The notes below the pieces were generated by a model, which was given only the letters and a program-made list of their open reading frames with translations, was not told the origin of the DNA and made no database searches. DNA of 64,000 nucleotides from Tragulus kanchil (taxonomy: Eukaryota > Chordata > Mammalia > Artiodactyla > Tragulidae). The stretch's first letter is position 1; each line of letters starts with the position of its first letter. The position numbers were made by a program, and so were the translations under genes. The stretch is from NCBI GenBank assembly GCA_022376925.1, contig JAIOJX010000026.1, positions 200,112,400 to 200,176,399 of the forward strand, read 5' to 3'. Below are positions 1 through 11,473 of the stretch, one piece after another.

Positions 1-325
1 TAGTGCCTGGGATGTTGGTAGGGGATGTGGCAGGGTGATGAGCCTGAGTGGACAGAGCAGGAGAAAAGAAAAGAGGAAGAGAGATCAAAAGAGAAGAGAC
101 CTACAAGCACCCATTGGCAGTGGTCTCTGTACTATTAAAGTCAACCTGAGAAGAAATGTAAGGAATTTGTTGTCACACGTTCTGAATTCCATGTGGGTTT
201 GGGATTTCCTACAGTGCAGTTGTGTTTGTCCTGGTAATGGATTGGGTCTTGCATGTTCTTCCAGATGAGGTCAAGCCTGACTGCAAGAGTAGAGGCGTCA
301 GGCAGAAATATGTTCCTGTTCTTAG
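1..325. other. Unclassified unique sequence
   Basis: AG-rich sequence with no recognised repeat and no credible exon. The overlapping open frames here are short and have no recognisable domain. Confidence 0.5.
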
Positions 326-697
326 GACTATAGAGATGATAGAGCTCTAAAAACAAGTTTATAGAGGCCTGTACTGAAAAAAAAATAAAAGAAGTGAATA
401 TACATACAACTTGCTACTTGCTACAAGGCCTGCTCAGGAAAGAGTTGTGGGGATGCACTTGGCAAGGAATGGAAACAGAGTGACAGAGAAGTGTGTGAAG
501 AAGTACTGAAGTGTGTGTGCTGAGGTTTCTCTTGCCTCCTTCCTCCTCCCTCATTAGCACCAGACTGCTCAGAATGAGGTGTTTAATTGCTGTGTTTGAA
601 GGAGGGGGTGACAGCTATGGAATCAATTCAGCCAAGGGCTTGTGGAGAGACCTTGAGAATATCTGTCCCCAGATTTCTCAATAGCTCACCTTTCCTT

Positions 698-772
698 CCA
701 TCTCCACCCCTTCCCTTTCCTTTCATCTCCACCCCTTCCCTTTCCTTCCTTCTTCCTTCCTTTCCACCCCCA
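698..772 (+). repeat. Polypyrimidine tract with internal tandem repeat
   Basis: CT-rich run built of two copies of a unit of about 25 bases starting atctccaccccttcc, followed by ccttcctt repeats. It gives a proline/serine-rich spurious open frame. It is copied at 1925-1999 by D1. Confidence 0.85.
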
Positions 773-920
773 AACTTTAAATAAGGGTTTACTTTGGTCT
801 AGACACTGGGTGGTGCTGGGGGTTCAGAGATGATGAAGTCTCTTCTCTTCAGAGTTCCTTGTCAAGAGGAGAGCTCACTCCTGTTCCTCCACAGCAGAAA
901 TAGTCAAAAAATGTAAGCCT

Positions 921-1224
921 GGGCTTCCCTGGTGGTCCAGTGGGTAAGGACACCACCTTGCAGTGCAAGGGGCGCTGGTTCAATCCCTGGCCTGGGAAGA
1001 TCCCATGTGCCGCGGAGTGGCTGGACTGATGTGTCCAATCACCGAGCCGGAGCTCTGGAGTGCATGCGCCCAGAGCTGGTACTCTGTGACAACAGAGGCC
1101 ACTGTGATGGGAGGCCCACATGGGCCAAAGAACAAAGATGGATGAAAATAGAGAAATGAAAGACCAATAGAAGTGGCCCGCCCACCCCCGTCCCTCCTCA
1201 ACCTGCCCCCACAAAAATTAAAAC
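921..1224 (+). mobile_element. tRNA-derived CHR-type SINE with target-site duplication
   Basis: Starts with gggcttccctgg and continues through a degenerate tRNA-like head (gtgggtaaggacacc, B-box-like ggttcaatccc) to a body ending gaccaatagaagtggcc and an A-rich tail. The 13-base aaaatgtaagcct flanks it at 908-920 and 1225-1237, proving retroposition. The family is the ruminant/cetartiodactyl tRNA SINE group (CHR or SINE2-type); the exact subfamily was not checked. Confidence 0.9.
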
Positions 1225-1466
1225 AAAATGTAAGCCTGACTTGGGAGGGTGATATTGCACTCTCTTGCGACCCTCAACTGCGCTTCTAACAGGCAGCTAA
1301 GCAATGCCCTTGGGTGATCTGGTCTTTGGAAGCAATTATGATGCCATAATGGTTCTTGTTTCACCTCACATAGGTGAGCCACGTTAGCATGATCCTACTG
1401 CTCCGCTTGGAGTCTCAGCCAGTGGGGTGGTCTAGCTATGCGGAACCTACAAACTGTGATAAAAAG

Positions 1467-1552
1467 TGTAGTATTATGTGGTATCGCATATTTGTGGAAT
1501 CTTCAAAAATGATACAAATGAACTTATTTACAAAAACAGAAACAGATGCACA
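1467..1552 (+). mobile_element. L1 3' UTR fragment, cut by the D1 junction
   Basis: Begins near tagtattatgtgg and matches the start of the L1 3' end seen complete at 2694-3240. It stops at 1552 where copy B of D1 begins, so the truncation is due to the junction. Confidence 0.7.
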
Positions 1553-2147
1553 GACTATAGAGATGATAGAGCTCTAAAAACAAGTTTATAGAGGCCTGTA
1601 CTGAAAAAAAAATAAAAGAAGTGAATATACATACAACTTGCTACTTGCTACAAGGCCTGCTCAGGAAAGAGTTGTGGGGATGCACTTGGCAAGGAATGGA
1701 AACAGAGTGACAGAGAAGTGTGTGAAGAAGTACTGAAGTGTGTGTGCTGAGGTTTCTCTTGCCTCCTTCCTCCTCCCTCATTAGCACCAGACTGCTCAGA
1801 ATGAGGTGTTTAATTGCTGTGTTTGAAGGAGGGGGTGACAGCTATGGAATCAATTCAGCCAAGGGCTTGTGGAGAGACCTTGAGAATATCTGTCCCCAGA
1901 TTTCTCAATAGCTCACCTTTCCTTCCATCTCCACCCCTTCCCTTTCCTTTCATCTCCACCCCTTCCCTTTCCTTCCTTCTTCCTTCCTTTCCACCCCCAA
2001 ACTTTAAATAAGGGTTTACTTTGGTCTAGACACTGGGTGGTGCTGGGGGTTCAGAGATGATGAAGTCTCTTCTCTTCAGAGTTCCTTGTCAAGAGGAGAG
2101 CTCACTCCTGTTCCTCCACAGCAGAAATAGTCAAAAAATGTAAGCCT

Positions 2148-2451
2148 GGGCTTCCCTGGTGGTCCAGTGGGTAAGGACACCACCTTGCAGTGCAAGGGGC
2201 GCTGGTTCAATCCCTGGCCTGGGAAGATCCCATGTGCCGCGGAGTGGCTGGACTGATGTGTCCAATCACCGAGCCGGAGCTCTGGAGTGCATGCGCCCAG
2301 AGCTGGTACTCTGTGACAACAGAGGCCACTGTGATGGGAGGCCCACATGGGCCAAAGAACAAAGATGGATGAAAATAGAGAAATGAAAGACCAATAGAAG
2401 TGGCCCGCCCACCCCCGTCCCTCCTCAACCTGCCCCCACAAAAATTAAAAC
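2148..2451 (+). mobile_element. Copy of the SINE at 921 made by D1
   Basis: Same sequence and same flanking target-site duplications as 921-1224 at +1227. Not an independent insertion. Confidence 0.9.
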
Positions 2452-2693
2452 AAAATGTAAGCCTGACTTGGGAGGGTGATATTGCACTCTCTTGCGACCC
2501 TCAACTGCGCTTCTAACAGGCAGCTAAGCAATGCCCTTGGGTGATCTGGTCTTTGGAAGCAATTATGATGCCATAATGGTTCTTGTTTCACCTCACATAG
2601 GTGAGCCACGTTAGCATGATCCTACTGCTCCGCTTGGAGTCTCAGCCAGTGGGGTGGTCTAGCTATGCGGAACCTACAAACTGTGATAAAAAG

Positions 2694-3240
2694 TGTAGTA
2701 TTATGTGGTATCGCATATTTGTGGAATCTTCAAAAATGATACAAATGAACTTATTTACAAAAACAGAAACAGATGCACAGACTTAACAGTATGAACTTAT
2801 GGCTACCCGGAGGGAAGACTGGGTGGTGGGGGGAGGGATGATTAGGGAGCTTGTGACTGACATGTACACACTGCTATATTTAAAATGGATAACCAACAAG
2901 GACCTACTGTACAGCACAAGGAATGTTATGTATTAATAACAACCTAATTGAGAAAAGAATCTGAAATAGAATCGATGCATGTATACGTATAACTAAATCG
3001 CTTTGCTGTACACCTGAAACTAACACAGCATTGTTAATTAACTATGTGTGTATGTGCTGTGCTCAGTTGTGACTGACTCTTTGTGACCCCATGGACTGTA
3101 GCCCATCAGGCTCCACAGCCCATGGAATTTTCCAGGCAAGAATATTGGAGTGAGTTGCCATTTCCTACTCCAGGAGATCTTCCCAACTCAGGGATCAAAT
3201 AATTGATTAACACAACATTGTTCATCAACTATATTTCAAA
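2694..3240 (+). mobile_element. L1 LINE 3' end, split by a Bov SINE
   Basis: Typical artiodactyl L1 3' UTR wording: accaacaaggacctactgt, then cacctgaaactaacacagc, and an A-rich end after atatttcaaaataaaat. A Bov SINE interrupts it at 3051-3199. No ORF2 catalytic region is present. The same element recurs at 3769-4315 through D2. Confidence 0.85.
3051..3199 (-). mobile_element. Bov-A2/Bov-tA SINE fragment inside the L1 tail
   Basis: Antisense body with tgactctttgtgacccc, ccatggactgtagccc and tccaggcaagaat, ending at gggatcaaa. The tRNA-derived head is missing. Short ttaac-type repeats flank it in the L1. Confidence 0.88.
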
Positions 3241-3768
3241 ATAAAATTAAAACTTTCCCCAAAAAGTATAATTCCAAGAAAAAAGCATTTGGTCAAGAGT
3301 GAGGTCACCAGGTTCAAGCTTTGGTTTTTCAATTCTGATGAACTGAAATTAATCCACACAGCACATGCTCAATAAAGATTAGTGAAATGTGTAAGGCAGT
3401 CCTAGTCAGAATTCAACTATCAGCTGGAAAAAGTTACTTAACCAATCAGTGAATAGCTTATCTTGACTTAGTCTGCAATTAGATAGGCGATATCAATCAC
3501 ATAGATTCTGCTGGAAGAGGCAGAAGGAACATTTTAAAACTTGGGGGAGGGTGATATTGCACTCTCTTGCGACCCTCAACTGCGCTTCTAACAGGCAGCT
3601 AAGCAATGCCCTTGGGTGATCTGGTCTTTGGAAGCAATTATGATGCCATAATGGTTCTTGTTTCACCTCACATAGGTGAGCCACGTTAGCATGATCCTAC
3701 TGCTCCGCTTGGAGTCTCAGCCAGTGGGGTGGTCTAGCTATGCGGAACCTACAAACTGTGATAAAAAG

Positions 3769-4315
3769 TGTAGTATTATGTGGTATCGCATATTTGTGGA
3801 ATCTTCAAAAATGATACAAATGAACTTATTTACAAAAACAGAAACAGATGCACAGACTTAACAGTATGAACTTATGGCTACCCGGAGGGAAGACTGGGTG
3901 GTGGGGGGAGGGATGATTAGGGAGCTTGTGACTGACATGTACACACTGCTATATTTAAAATGGATAACCAACAAGGACCTACTGTACAGCACAAGGAATG
4001 TTATGTATTAATAACAACCTAATTGAGAAAAGAATCTGAAATAGAATCGATGCATGTATACGTATAACTAAATCGCTTTGCTGTACACCTGAAACTAACA
4101 CAGCATTGTTAATTAACTATGTGTGTATGTGCTGTGCTCAGTTGTGACTGACTCTTTGTGACCCCATGGACTGTAGCCCATCAGGCTCCACAGCCCATGG
4201 AATTTTCCAGGCAAGAATATTGGAGTGAGTTGCCATTTCCTACTCCAGGAGATCTTCCCAACTCAGGGATCAAATAATTGATTAACACAACATTGTTCAT
4301 CAACTATATTTCAAA
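3769..4315 (+). mobile_element. Copy of the L1 3' end made by D2
   Basis: Identical to 2694-3240 at +1075, including the nested Bov SINE at 4126-4274. Confidence 0.85.
4126..4274 (-). mobile_element. Copy of the Bov SINE at 3051 made by D2
   Basis: Same insertion site in the copied L1 tail at +1075. Confidence 0.88.
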
Positions 4316-4620
4316 ATAAAATTAAAACTTTCCCCAAAAAGTATAATTCCAAGAAAAAAGCATTTGGTCAAGAGTGAGGTCACCAGGTTCAAGCTTTGGT
4401 TTTTCAATTCTGATGAACTGAAATTAATCCACACAGCACATGCTCAATAAAGATTAGTGAAATGTGTAAGGCAGTCCTAGTCAGAATTCAACTATCAGCT
4501 GGAAAAAGTTACTTAACCAATCAGTGAATAGCTTATCTTGACTTAGTCTGCAATTAGATAGGCGATATCAATCACATAGATTCTGCTGGAAGAGGCAGAA
4601 GGAACATTTTAAAACTTGGG

Positions 4621-5334
4621 GTTCTATCTCAGAAGAGCACTCTCTATTTTGGGGACAGCTGGAAGTTGGGGTGGAGAGTCTGAGAGAGGAGACACAGGAT
4701 GGTGAAAAGTCTTTTCCATTCTTCCTAGTGGTTGCTGGTGTTCTGTGCTGGGTTCCCATAGCAACTCCACCTCCAACGATATTCAGCAAAGCAGTTATTC
4801 ATTTGTATCAGAATTGTCATATTTATTTGTCTTTCTCACCTACTAAACTGTTAGTTCCTTGAAGGCAGAAACTATGCCTGATTGACCTTTTACTCCCCAG
4901 CATTTAGCACAATGGAATGAGTTAAAGAAGGTATGAGAGAAAAAGTTAAACTTCATTGATTTGGTAAATTTGGCCAGAGGTTCCAGTTCTCCAATTAAAA
5001 AAACCTGAATTGCTATCCTGATTCCAAGTTTGTAAGCAGAGAAACAGAGTAACAAAGTTTTAAGGAACTTAGTTTAAACAAACACACGCACACACACACA
5101 AAGAGCTAGAACCAGTAGAACAAGAGACATCTAAGAGTTCCAATCCATTTCAGTAAGTGATATTGTTTCCTTGAGTCCACAATAGAATTAATTAAAAAAA
5201 AATCAAGTTCTATCTTTGGCTGAGGCAAATGTTTTAAACTTCCCATTTTCTGCAAATAAAGCTCAGTTAGTTATTTTCAATGATCAGCTTTTGGATAAGA
5301 AGAGAATGAATGGCAAATTGTTACTTTGATAGCT
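4621..5334. other. Unclassified sequence with an L2-like tail and CA repeat
   Basis: 4845-4915 reads like an L2/MIR 3' end (gttccttgaaggcagaaac, agcatttagcacaatgg). 5082-5100 is a short CA microsatellite. The rest shows no recognised element and no exon I can support. Confidence 0.55.
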
Positions 5335-5542
5335 TGTGTGTTAGTTGGCTCAGTTGTGTCTGAGTTTTTGTAACCCTATGGACTGTAGCCCACCAGGATC
5401 TTCTGTCCATGGGATTCTCAAGGCAAGAATACTGGAGTGGGTTGCCATTCCCTTCTCCAGGGGATCTTCCCGACCCAGGGTTCAAACCCAGGTCTCCCGC
5501 ATCACAGGCAGATTCTTTACAGTCTGAGTCACCAGCAAAGCC
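5335..5542 (-). mobile_element. Bov-A2/Bov-tA SINE
   Basis: Full antisense element from gtgtgttagttggctcag to the reverse of the tRNA-derived head, ending accagcaaagcc. Diagnostic words are ccatgggattctc, aggcaagaatactggag and ctccaggggatcttccc. Confidence 0.92.
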
Positions 5543-6455
5543 TGGTTGTGTAGGACATTCTTTTTTTAAAAGCACATGTGCTAAGCCAGCCTTCCCAATA
5601 TATGACATCTCTTTCTCAAGAAAGAGACTCAAGTTCTCAGTAAAAGGCAGAATCTGCCCATCTTCTTCTGAGTCCTAGAGAACATCTCTCTCATAATAAC
5701 AAGTCACAAACTGCCCTCTTGATGACCTAGTTGGGCTGGCAGATTTCACACTGTTTAAGAATGAAGAGCGAGGAGTGTGCACTTGAGCCTCTCCAGAGCA
5801 ACTCCTCAAAGTGTCAGAAAGATCACAACAGGGCGTGAAGTTCAAAAGTTCAGTTAAGTTTAAGGTCCTTCACCCTGGAAAGTTTTCATTAACTTTTTTT
5901 TTTCTCTTTCTTGTACATCCCAATGAATGCTGCAGTTGCAAATTTCTCAGCATGACTTGGTCAAAACCCACTCAAAATCATGCCAAGAATCTGCTTTTAA
6001 AGCTATGCTGTCAAAATTTGCAGCCCTAGGAGGCTTAGATAATTCAGAAAGTATCTGATTTTCAGTAACCAGCTTTCTAGCTGTATTGAATTTCGGATTC
6101 TTCCAGAAGCCCCAACTCTGAAATATATTTTTTAAAGCAACCAAACTCTCTGAAACTTACTTTAAAAAATACTTACTCTTTACTAACTTTAAGCCAATAA
6201 ACTTTGTACTTAACAAGTCATGATTAAGAAAACTTTTGTAATAGTAATCAAATAGAATATTTTTATAATCACTTTAGAAGCCATAGAGCCAATGTTTTAT
6301 ATTTAAGATACTTTAGAACCAGATGCTATCACTGATAAATAGAAAACTCAAACTGGATTAATAACATATGAAAAACTTGTTAATAACAAATTAAAAACTG
6401 AAACTGGATTAATAACAAGTCCTAAAGGATAGCCATTAGTCAGCAGTGAAGAGCT
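5543..6455. other. Unclassified AT-rich sequence
   Basis: No recognised repeat. 6190-6420 contains two short related direct repeats built on actggattaataaca. No coding signal found. Confidence 0.45.
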
Positions 6456-6479
6456 TAAGAAACAACTAAACCTAAGAGT

Positions 6480-6690
6480 GCTACTGGATCCATGAGATCA
6501 ACATGGTAGGCCCTTGGGAGATACTGGGGGACATTTTTGGTTGTCACAACAACAGAAAGAGCCTGAATGGAATTTAGTGGAAGGGAGCCAGGAACACTGG
6601 GTGTCCTGAAGTGTGTGGGATAGTCCCACACATCAAACAGTTGTCCTGTGTCTTGTTCCAACTCTTCAGTGGCTACTCAGGTACGCATGG
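6480..6690. mobile_element. Possible old MER/hAT-type DNA transposon relic
   Basis: The words ggggacatttttggttgtcac, gagcctgaatggaatttagtgg and acagttgtcctgtgtct recall a mammalian medium-reiterated hAT-Charlie repeat. The assignment is from memory of wording only. It is copied at 7581-7788 with two homopolymer changes. Confidence 0.35.
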
Positions 6691-6829
6691 AGGTGAAAAG
6701 TCTGTTTATAATTATCTGAATCTGGAACCTACTCCTGTTTCCTTGTTTTATATAAGCACAAAATATTCTTTTGCATAGTTTAATAGTCCCTTTTCAGGAA
6801 TGCAACTACTATGCAAATTAAGAAAGGAA

Positions 6830-7556
6830 TGTAATTTTGGCAGGGAGGGGCGTTGAACAGGACTTTATGAGACATTGTTCTCCATCTTAGGAAGTCACCA
6901 GTGGCAAAACTGCTTATAAGAATGTTATTGTGAATGTAATTAAGGGTAATTAATAACACAATCCAAATATATAATGACATGGAGACAAATTAAAAAAAAA
7001 AAAAAAAGAATGTTATTGTGTTACTGAAACCATTTACCTCAGATTTGGGACTTGAAACCAAAGCCCAGTTTGTGACTCGAACCCATGTGGCCAGGACTCG
7101 AACCCAGCCAAAACCTTGCTTGGGACTTGAACCCATGTGGCTGGGACTCAAGCCCAGCCAAAACGCATGATACTTGGTTTCAGGACCTAATGGAGCCCAG
7201 GTTCTTGATGTCTCATTGTAGAAAAGAATTCAATGAGAGACAAAGTCACAGGTAGAAAGTATTCAGATTCAGAGACAAACACACTCCACAGACCAAGTGT
7301 GGACCATCACAGAGAGCAAGTGCAGTGGCCTTGAAAATGTGGCGCTTAGGTTTTAGGGGTGGGTAATTTCTTATGCTAATGAGTGGGAGGATTACTCCAG
7401 TGCTTTTGGGGAAGGGGCAGAACTGTCATGGTGCCTCTCAGTGTGTCATTTAGCTTACTGATTGAGGATCAAGGTCTAATCTGCCATCTTGGACCCATTT
7501 GATTCTAATGGTTTATGTTTGTCCTTGGGCTTAATTTTTTTCATTCTTTCAGAAGT
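6830..7556 (-). mobile_element. ERV-derived region, LTR plus leader, truncated by the D3 junction
   Basis: Same sequence as 7930-8679 but ending at the junction before the U3 end of the LTR. The LTR part is 7175-7556 and the leader-like tandem array is 7045-7170. Confidence 0.6.
7045..7170 (-). repeat. Tandem minisatellite of ERV leader with B-box-like motifs
   Basis: About two and a half units of 40-50 bases. Each unit contains, on the minus strand, a gggttcgagtcc-type core and a catgtgg or cagcc flank. Cores lie at 7073-7083, 7094-7104 and 7123-7133, with a weaker one at about 7143. Copied at 8145-8270. Confidence 0.75.
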
Positions 7557-8144
7557 TAAGAAACAACTAAACCTAAGAGTGCTACTGGATCCATGAGATC
7601 AACATGGTAGGCCCTTGGGAGATACTGGGGGACATTTTTGGTTGTCACAACAACAGAAAGAGCCTGAATGGAATTTAGTGGAAGGAGCCAGGAACACTGG
7701 GTGTCCTGAAGTGTGTGGGATAGTCCACACATCAAACAGTTGTCCTGTGTCTTGTTCCAACTCTTCAGTGGCTACTCAGGTACGCATGGAGGTGAAAAGT
7801 CTGTTTATAATTATCTGAATCTGGAACCTACTCCTGTTTCCTTGTTTTATATAAGCACAAAATATTCTTTTGCATAGTTTAATAGTCCCTTTTCAGGAAT
7901 GCAACTACTATGCAAATTAAGAAAGGAATGTAATTTTGGCAGGGAGGGGCGTTGAACAGGACTTTATGAGACATTGTTCTCCATCTTAGGAAGTCACCAG
8001 TGGCAAAACTGCTTATAAGAATGTTATTGTGAATGTAATTAAGGGTAATTAATAACACAATCCAAATATATAATGACATGGAGACAAATTAAAAAAAAAA
8101 AAAAAAAGAATGTTATTGTGTTACTGAAACCATTTACCTCAGAT

Positions 8145-8270
8145 TTGGGACTTGAAACCAAAGCCCAGTTTGTGACTCGAACCCATGTGGCCAGGACTCG
8201 AACCCAGCCAAAACCTTGCTTGGGACTTGAACCCATGTGGCTGGGACTCAAGCCCAGCCAAAACGCATGA
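8145..8270 (-). repeat. Copy of the ERV leader minisatellite made by D3
   Basis: Same array at +1100, with cores at 8173-8183, 8194-8204 and 8223-8233, directly beside the LTR end at 8275. Confidence 0.75.
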
Positions 8271-8274
8271 TACT

Positions 8275-8679
8275 TGGTTTCAGGACCTAATGGAGCCCAG
8301 GTTCTTGATGTCTCATTGTAGAAAAGAATTCAATGAGAGACAAAGTCACAGGTAGAAAGTATTCAGATTCAGAGACAAACACACTCCACAGACCAAGTGT
8401 GGACCATCACAGAGAGCAAGTGCAGTGGCCTTGAAAATGTGGCGCTTAGGTTTTAGGGGTGGGTAATTTCTTATGCTAATGAGTGGGAGGATTACTCCAG
8501 TGCTTTTGGGGAAGGGGCAGAACTGTCATGGTGCCTCTCAGTGTGTCATTTAGCTTACTGATTGAGGATCAAGGTCTAATCTGCCATCTTGGACCCATTT
8601 GATTCTAATGGTTTATGTTTGTCCTTGGGCTATGTCATTCTTTCAGAAGTTGCGCCCTTCCCCTTTCCCTCCTGTTACA
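8275..8679 (-). mobile_element. Ruminant ERV LTR, antisense (BTLTR1-like)
   Basis: On the minus strand the element runs from tgtaacaggaggg (8679) to ggtcctgaaacca (8275), that is TG to CA over about 405 bases. It contains the U5-like words ctttgtctctcattgaattc and gagacatcaagaacctggg. The wording resembles the bovine LTR family known as BTLTR1; the name is from memory and the family assignment is tentative. No retroviral gene is present. The left flank continues into a repeat-bearing stretch that may be leader or LTR. Confidence 0.6.
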
Positions 8680-9186
8680 TTACTGACATAATACACTTGG
8701 ACCAGTCTGTAGTAGTAGCAGTTGTCATTCACAGTGATTCTGCTTGTGGGTGCTATATCTGACTCGATCATTGTGCCTTCTCAGGTGGTTATCCCTAGGT
8801 CTTTACGTACTGAAAACATTATTAAGTCACATGTTGCTTGCCTTGTATTTTTGCTTTATACTACTGCCAGGACCTTAGATTGAGTTTTGTTTCAAACTTA
8901 GGTGAACAAGTAGGTTACAGATTTCCTATCAAGATAATATGGGAGGACATTATAAATTATGTACTATAAAATGGAATCATTGAGTCTGAGAAGGACAAAA
9001 GCCTTCCTGCCATGTGAAAACCTAGCTGGTGAAGGTGGTAGAACAACAGACTCCAGTCCTGTAATAAGGTCCCCTTAAGGATGCAGAATGTGTCTTATTC
9101 CAACCAAGAACGAAGGTCAGAGTCACTCAACTTTCATTCATCCATGAGCCATTATTACAGTCTTTATCCTATCTGCTTACACAACA
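8680..9186. other. Unclassified sequence
   Basis: No recognised element. From 8929 the sequence belongs to duplication D4. Confidence 0.4.
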
Positions 9187-9197
9187 ATTTACTTAGT

Positions 9198-9407
9198 GTG
9201 TGTGTGTGTGTGTTAGTCAATTGCCTGACTCTGCCACTCCATGGACTATCGCCCACCAAGCTGCTCTGTCCATGGAATTCTCCAGGCAAGAATACTGGAG
9301 TGGGTTGCCATTCCTTTCTCCAGGGGATCTTCCTGACCCAGGGATCAAATCCGGTTCTTCCGCATTGCCAGCAGTTTATTTACTGTCTGAGCTACCACGG
9401 AAGCCCC
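9198..9407 (-). mobile_element. Bov-A2/Bov-tA SINE with GT tail and target-site duplication
   Basis: Begins in a GT run (9197-9213, the reverse of the SINE 3' CA tail) and ends at the reverse of the tRNA-derived head, aagcccc. The 11-base atttacttagt flanks it at 9187-9197 and 9408-9418. Confidence 0.93.
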
Positions 9408-10030
9408 ATTTACTTAGTATCTTTCCTTCAATCAAATAAATTCATTTTCACCTAAATGTATCTTATATCAATTTGGTATCAATAAAAAGTAGATTTGATG
9501 TGTTAGCTACATTTTCCTTATTTCATTAAAATAAACATGTAACTATTAAAGGAAAAAAAAAAGGTTGTTCCTACCTATAACAACAAGATCTTCCTCTATA
9601 TCCATTTATATGTGTACATTTAAATTCATGAAATTGTGCTGCAAGTGATATACGCTAACAAAGGGGGTTGGAAAACACAATTTAAGGGCAAAGGAAAATT
9701 TAGTTACATATGCTAATTTTCTTTATTCCTTAGGAAAAAGCATATGTTCCTTTTGCTAAAATATATCCTAAATACCGCATTTTAAGTATTAATGCTTTGC
9801 CACAGATATGAATACTTTAGAATGAAACATAATGTAACAGGGTACCTGTACCACATAATGTTGCTAATCTTCTTGAAAATATTCTTTACTGAATTCTTAC
9901 TTGAAATATTTCTTGTAACAAGGCAAACCTTCAGTCACTATTGTCAGCATACTATATACAACTCAACTTTAGTAAAAATAGAATACACCATCCATAGCAA
10001 TGAGTATTTTTGAATAAACACCCTAAATGT

Positions 10031-10121
10031 GTTTATTCATTCAATATATATTTGTCAAGCCCTATCATGTGCAAAGCATTGTTCTAGGATACAGCAATGA
10101 ACAAAATAAAGTTTCTTTCCA
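10031..10121 (-). mobile_element. L2 LINE 3' end fragment
   Basis: Antisense L2 tail wording: attcattcaatatatatttg, atgtgcaaagcattgttctag, acagcaatgaacaaaataaa. The copy at 11207-11299 extends a little further. Confidence 0.65.
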
Positions 10122-10373
10122 TCAAGATAATATGGGAGGACATTATAAATTATGTACTATAAAATGGAATCATTGAAGGCCTTCCTGCCATGTGAAAACC
10201 TAGCTGGTGAAGGTGGTAGAACAACAGACTCCAGTCCTGTAATAAGGTCCCCTTAAGGATGCAGAATGTGTCTTATTCCAACCAAGAACGAAGGTCAGAG
10301 TCACTCAACTTTCATTCATCCATGAGCCATTATTACAGTCTTTATCCTATCTGCTTACACAACAATTTACTTA

Positions 10374-10583
10374 GTGTGTGTGTGTGTGTTAGTCAATTGC
10401 CTGACTCTGCCACTCCATGGACTATCGCCCACCAAGCTGCTCTGTCCATGGAATTCTCCAGGCAAGAATACTGGAGTGGGTTGCCATTCCTTTCTCCAGG
10501 GGATCTTCCTGACCCAGGGATCAAATCCGGTTCTTCCGCATTGCCAGCAGTTTATTTACTGTCTGAGCTACCACGGAAGCCCC
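10374..10583 (-). mobile_element. Copy of the Bov SINE at 9198 made by D4
   Basis: Same element and flanking duplication as 9198-9407; the GT run is two bases shorter. Confidence 0.9.
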
Positions 10584-11206
10584 ATTTACTTAGTATCTTT
10601 CCTTCAATCAAATAAATTCATTTTCACCTAAATGTATCTTATATCAATTTGGTATCAATAAAAAGTAGATTTGATGTGTTAGCTACATTTTCCTTATTTC
10701 ATTAAAATAAACATGTAACTATTAAAGGAAAAAAAAAAGGTTGTTCCTACCTATAACAACAAGATCTTCCTCTATATCCATTTATATGTGTACATTTAAA
10801 TTCATGAAATTGTGCTGCAAGTGATATACGCTAACAAAGGGGGTTGGAAAACACAATTTAAGGGCAAAGGAAAATTTAGTTACATATGCTAATTTTCTTT
10901 ATTCCTTAGGAAAAAGCATATGTTCCTTTTGCTAAAATATATCCTAAATACCGCATTTTAAGTATTAATGCTTTGCCACAGATATGAATACTTTAGAATG
11001 AAACATAATGTAACAGGGTACCTGTACCACATAATGTTGCTAATCTTCTTGAAAATATTCTTTACTGAATTCTTACTTGAAATATTTCTTGTAACAAGGC
11101 AAACCTTCAGTCACTATTGTCAGCATACTATATACAACTCAACTTTAGTAAAAATAGAATACACCATCCATAGCAATGAGTATTTTTGAATAAACACCCT
11201 AAATGT

Positions 11207-11299
11207 GTTTATTCATTCAATATATATTTGTCAAGCCCCTATCATGTGCAAAGCATTGTTCTAGGATACAGCAATGAACAAAATAAAGTTTCTTTCCAT
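11207..11299 (-). mobile_element. Copy of the L2 3' end at 10031 made by D4
   Basis: Matches 10031-10121 with one extra C near 11235. Confidence 0.65.
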
Positions 11300-11473
11300 G
11301 CATACCTTTTATTTTATTGATGGAAAATAGAATAAAAGCAAAATTAATCTTTATTCATTCTGAGAAGGAAGCCTAAGTTTGGCATCAGGGGATGTGCACA
11401 CATGATACTATCATTTGGCATTGAATTTTATACAGCTAAATGATTTTAATATTCTTTTGTTCAATCTCTTTTA

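Larger units (their letters stand above)
326..2779 (+). repeat. Tandem direct duplication D1, unit 1227 bp
   Basis: Copy A is 326-1552 and copy B is 1553-2779; every landmark recurs at +1227 (for example the SINE at 921 and 2148). I saw no difference between the copies. The junction shares only the short microhomology gact. The unit carries a polypyrimidine tract, a complete SINE with both target-site duplications and the start of an L1 3' end, so the copy was made after those insertions. The end of copy B is also the start of D2. Probably an unmerged assembly overlap. Confidence 0.95.
2471..4620 (+). repeat. Tandem direct duplication D2, unit 1075 bp
   Basis: Copy A is 2471-3545 and copy B is 3546-4620 with constant offset 1075. 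The sequences flanking the break share acttggg. The first 309 bases of copy A are also the end of copy B of D1, so the segment near 1244-1552 exists three times (1244, 2471, 3546). The unit holds an L1 3' end with a nested Bov SINE. Confidence 0.95.
6456..8651 (+). repeat. Tandem direct duplication D3, unit about 1100 bp
   Basis: Copy A is 6456-7556 and copy B is 7557-8651. The offset drifts from 1101 to 1099 to 1100 because copy B loses a G near 7685 and a C near 7722 and gains one A in the run near 8091. The last 25 bases of copy A differ from copy B: a T-rich run at 7531-7541 replaces tatgt. Both copies contain the same ERV-derived region. Confidence 0.93.
8929..11299 (+). repeat. Tandem direct duplication D4, unit about 1178-1193 bp
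   Basis: Copy A is 8929-10121 and copy B is 10122-11299. About 50 bases into copy B, 17 bases present at 8984-9000 are replaced by ag, a net loss of 15. The GT run of the SINE tail is two bases shorter in copy B, and one extra C appears near 11235. The copied SINE keeps its target-site duplications. Confidence 0.93.

Noticed and set aside
921..1000. Possible tRNA genes at the SINE heads
   Set aside because: The heads are tRNA-derived but lack a foldable acceptor stem and anticodon arm and are followed by SINE bodies and tails.
849..1214. 121-codon minus-strand frame and the related frames at 15042-15529 and 52011-52301
   Set aside because: All are readings through the same CHR-type SINE family, which is why the peptides look alike.
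326..4620. CRISPR array or satellite DNA
   Set aside because: Repeat units are over 1 kb, differ in content at each site, and have no short repeats with spacers.
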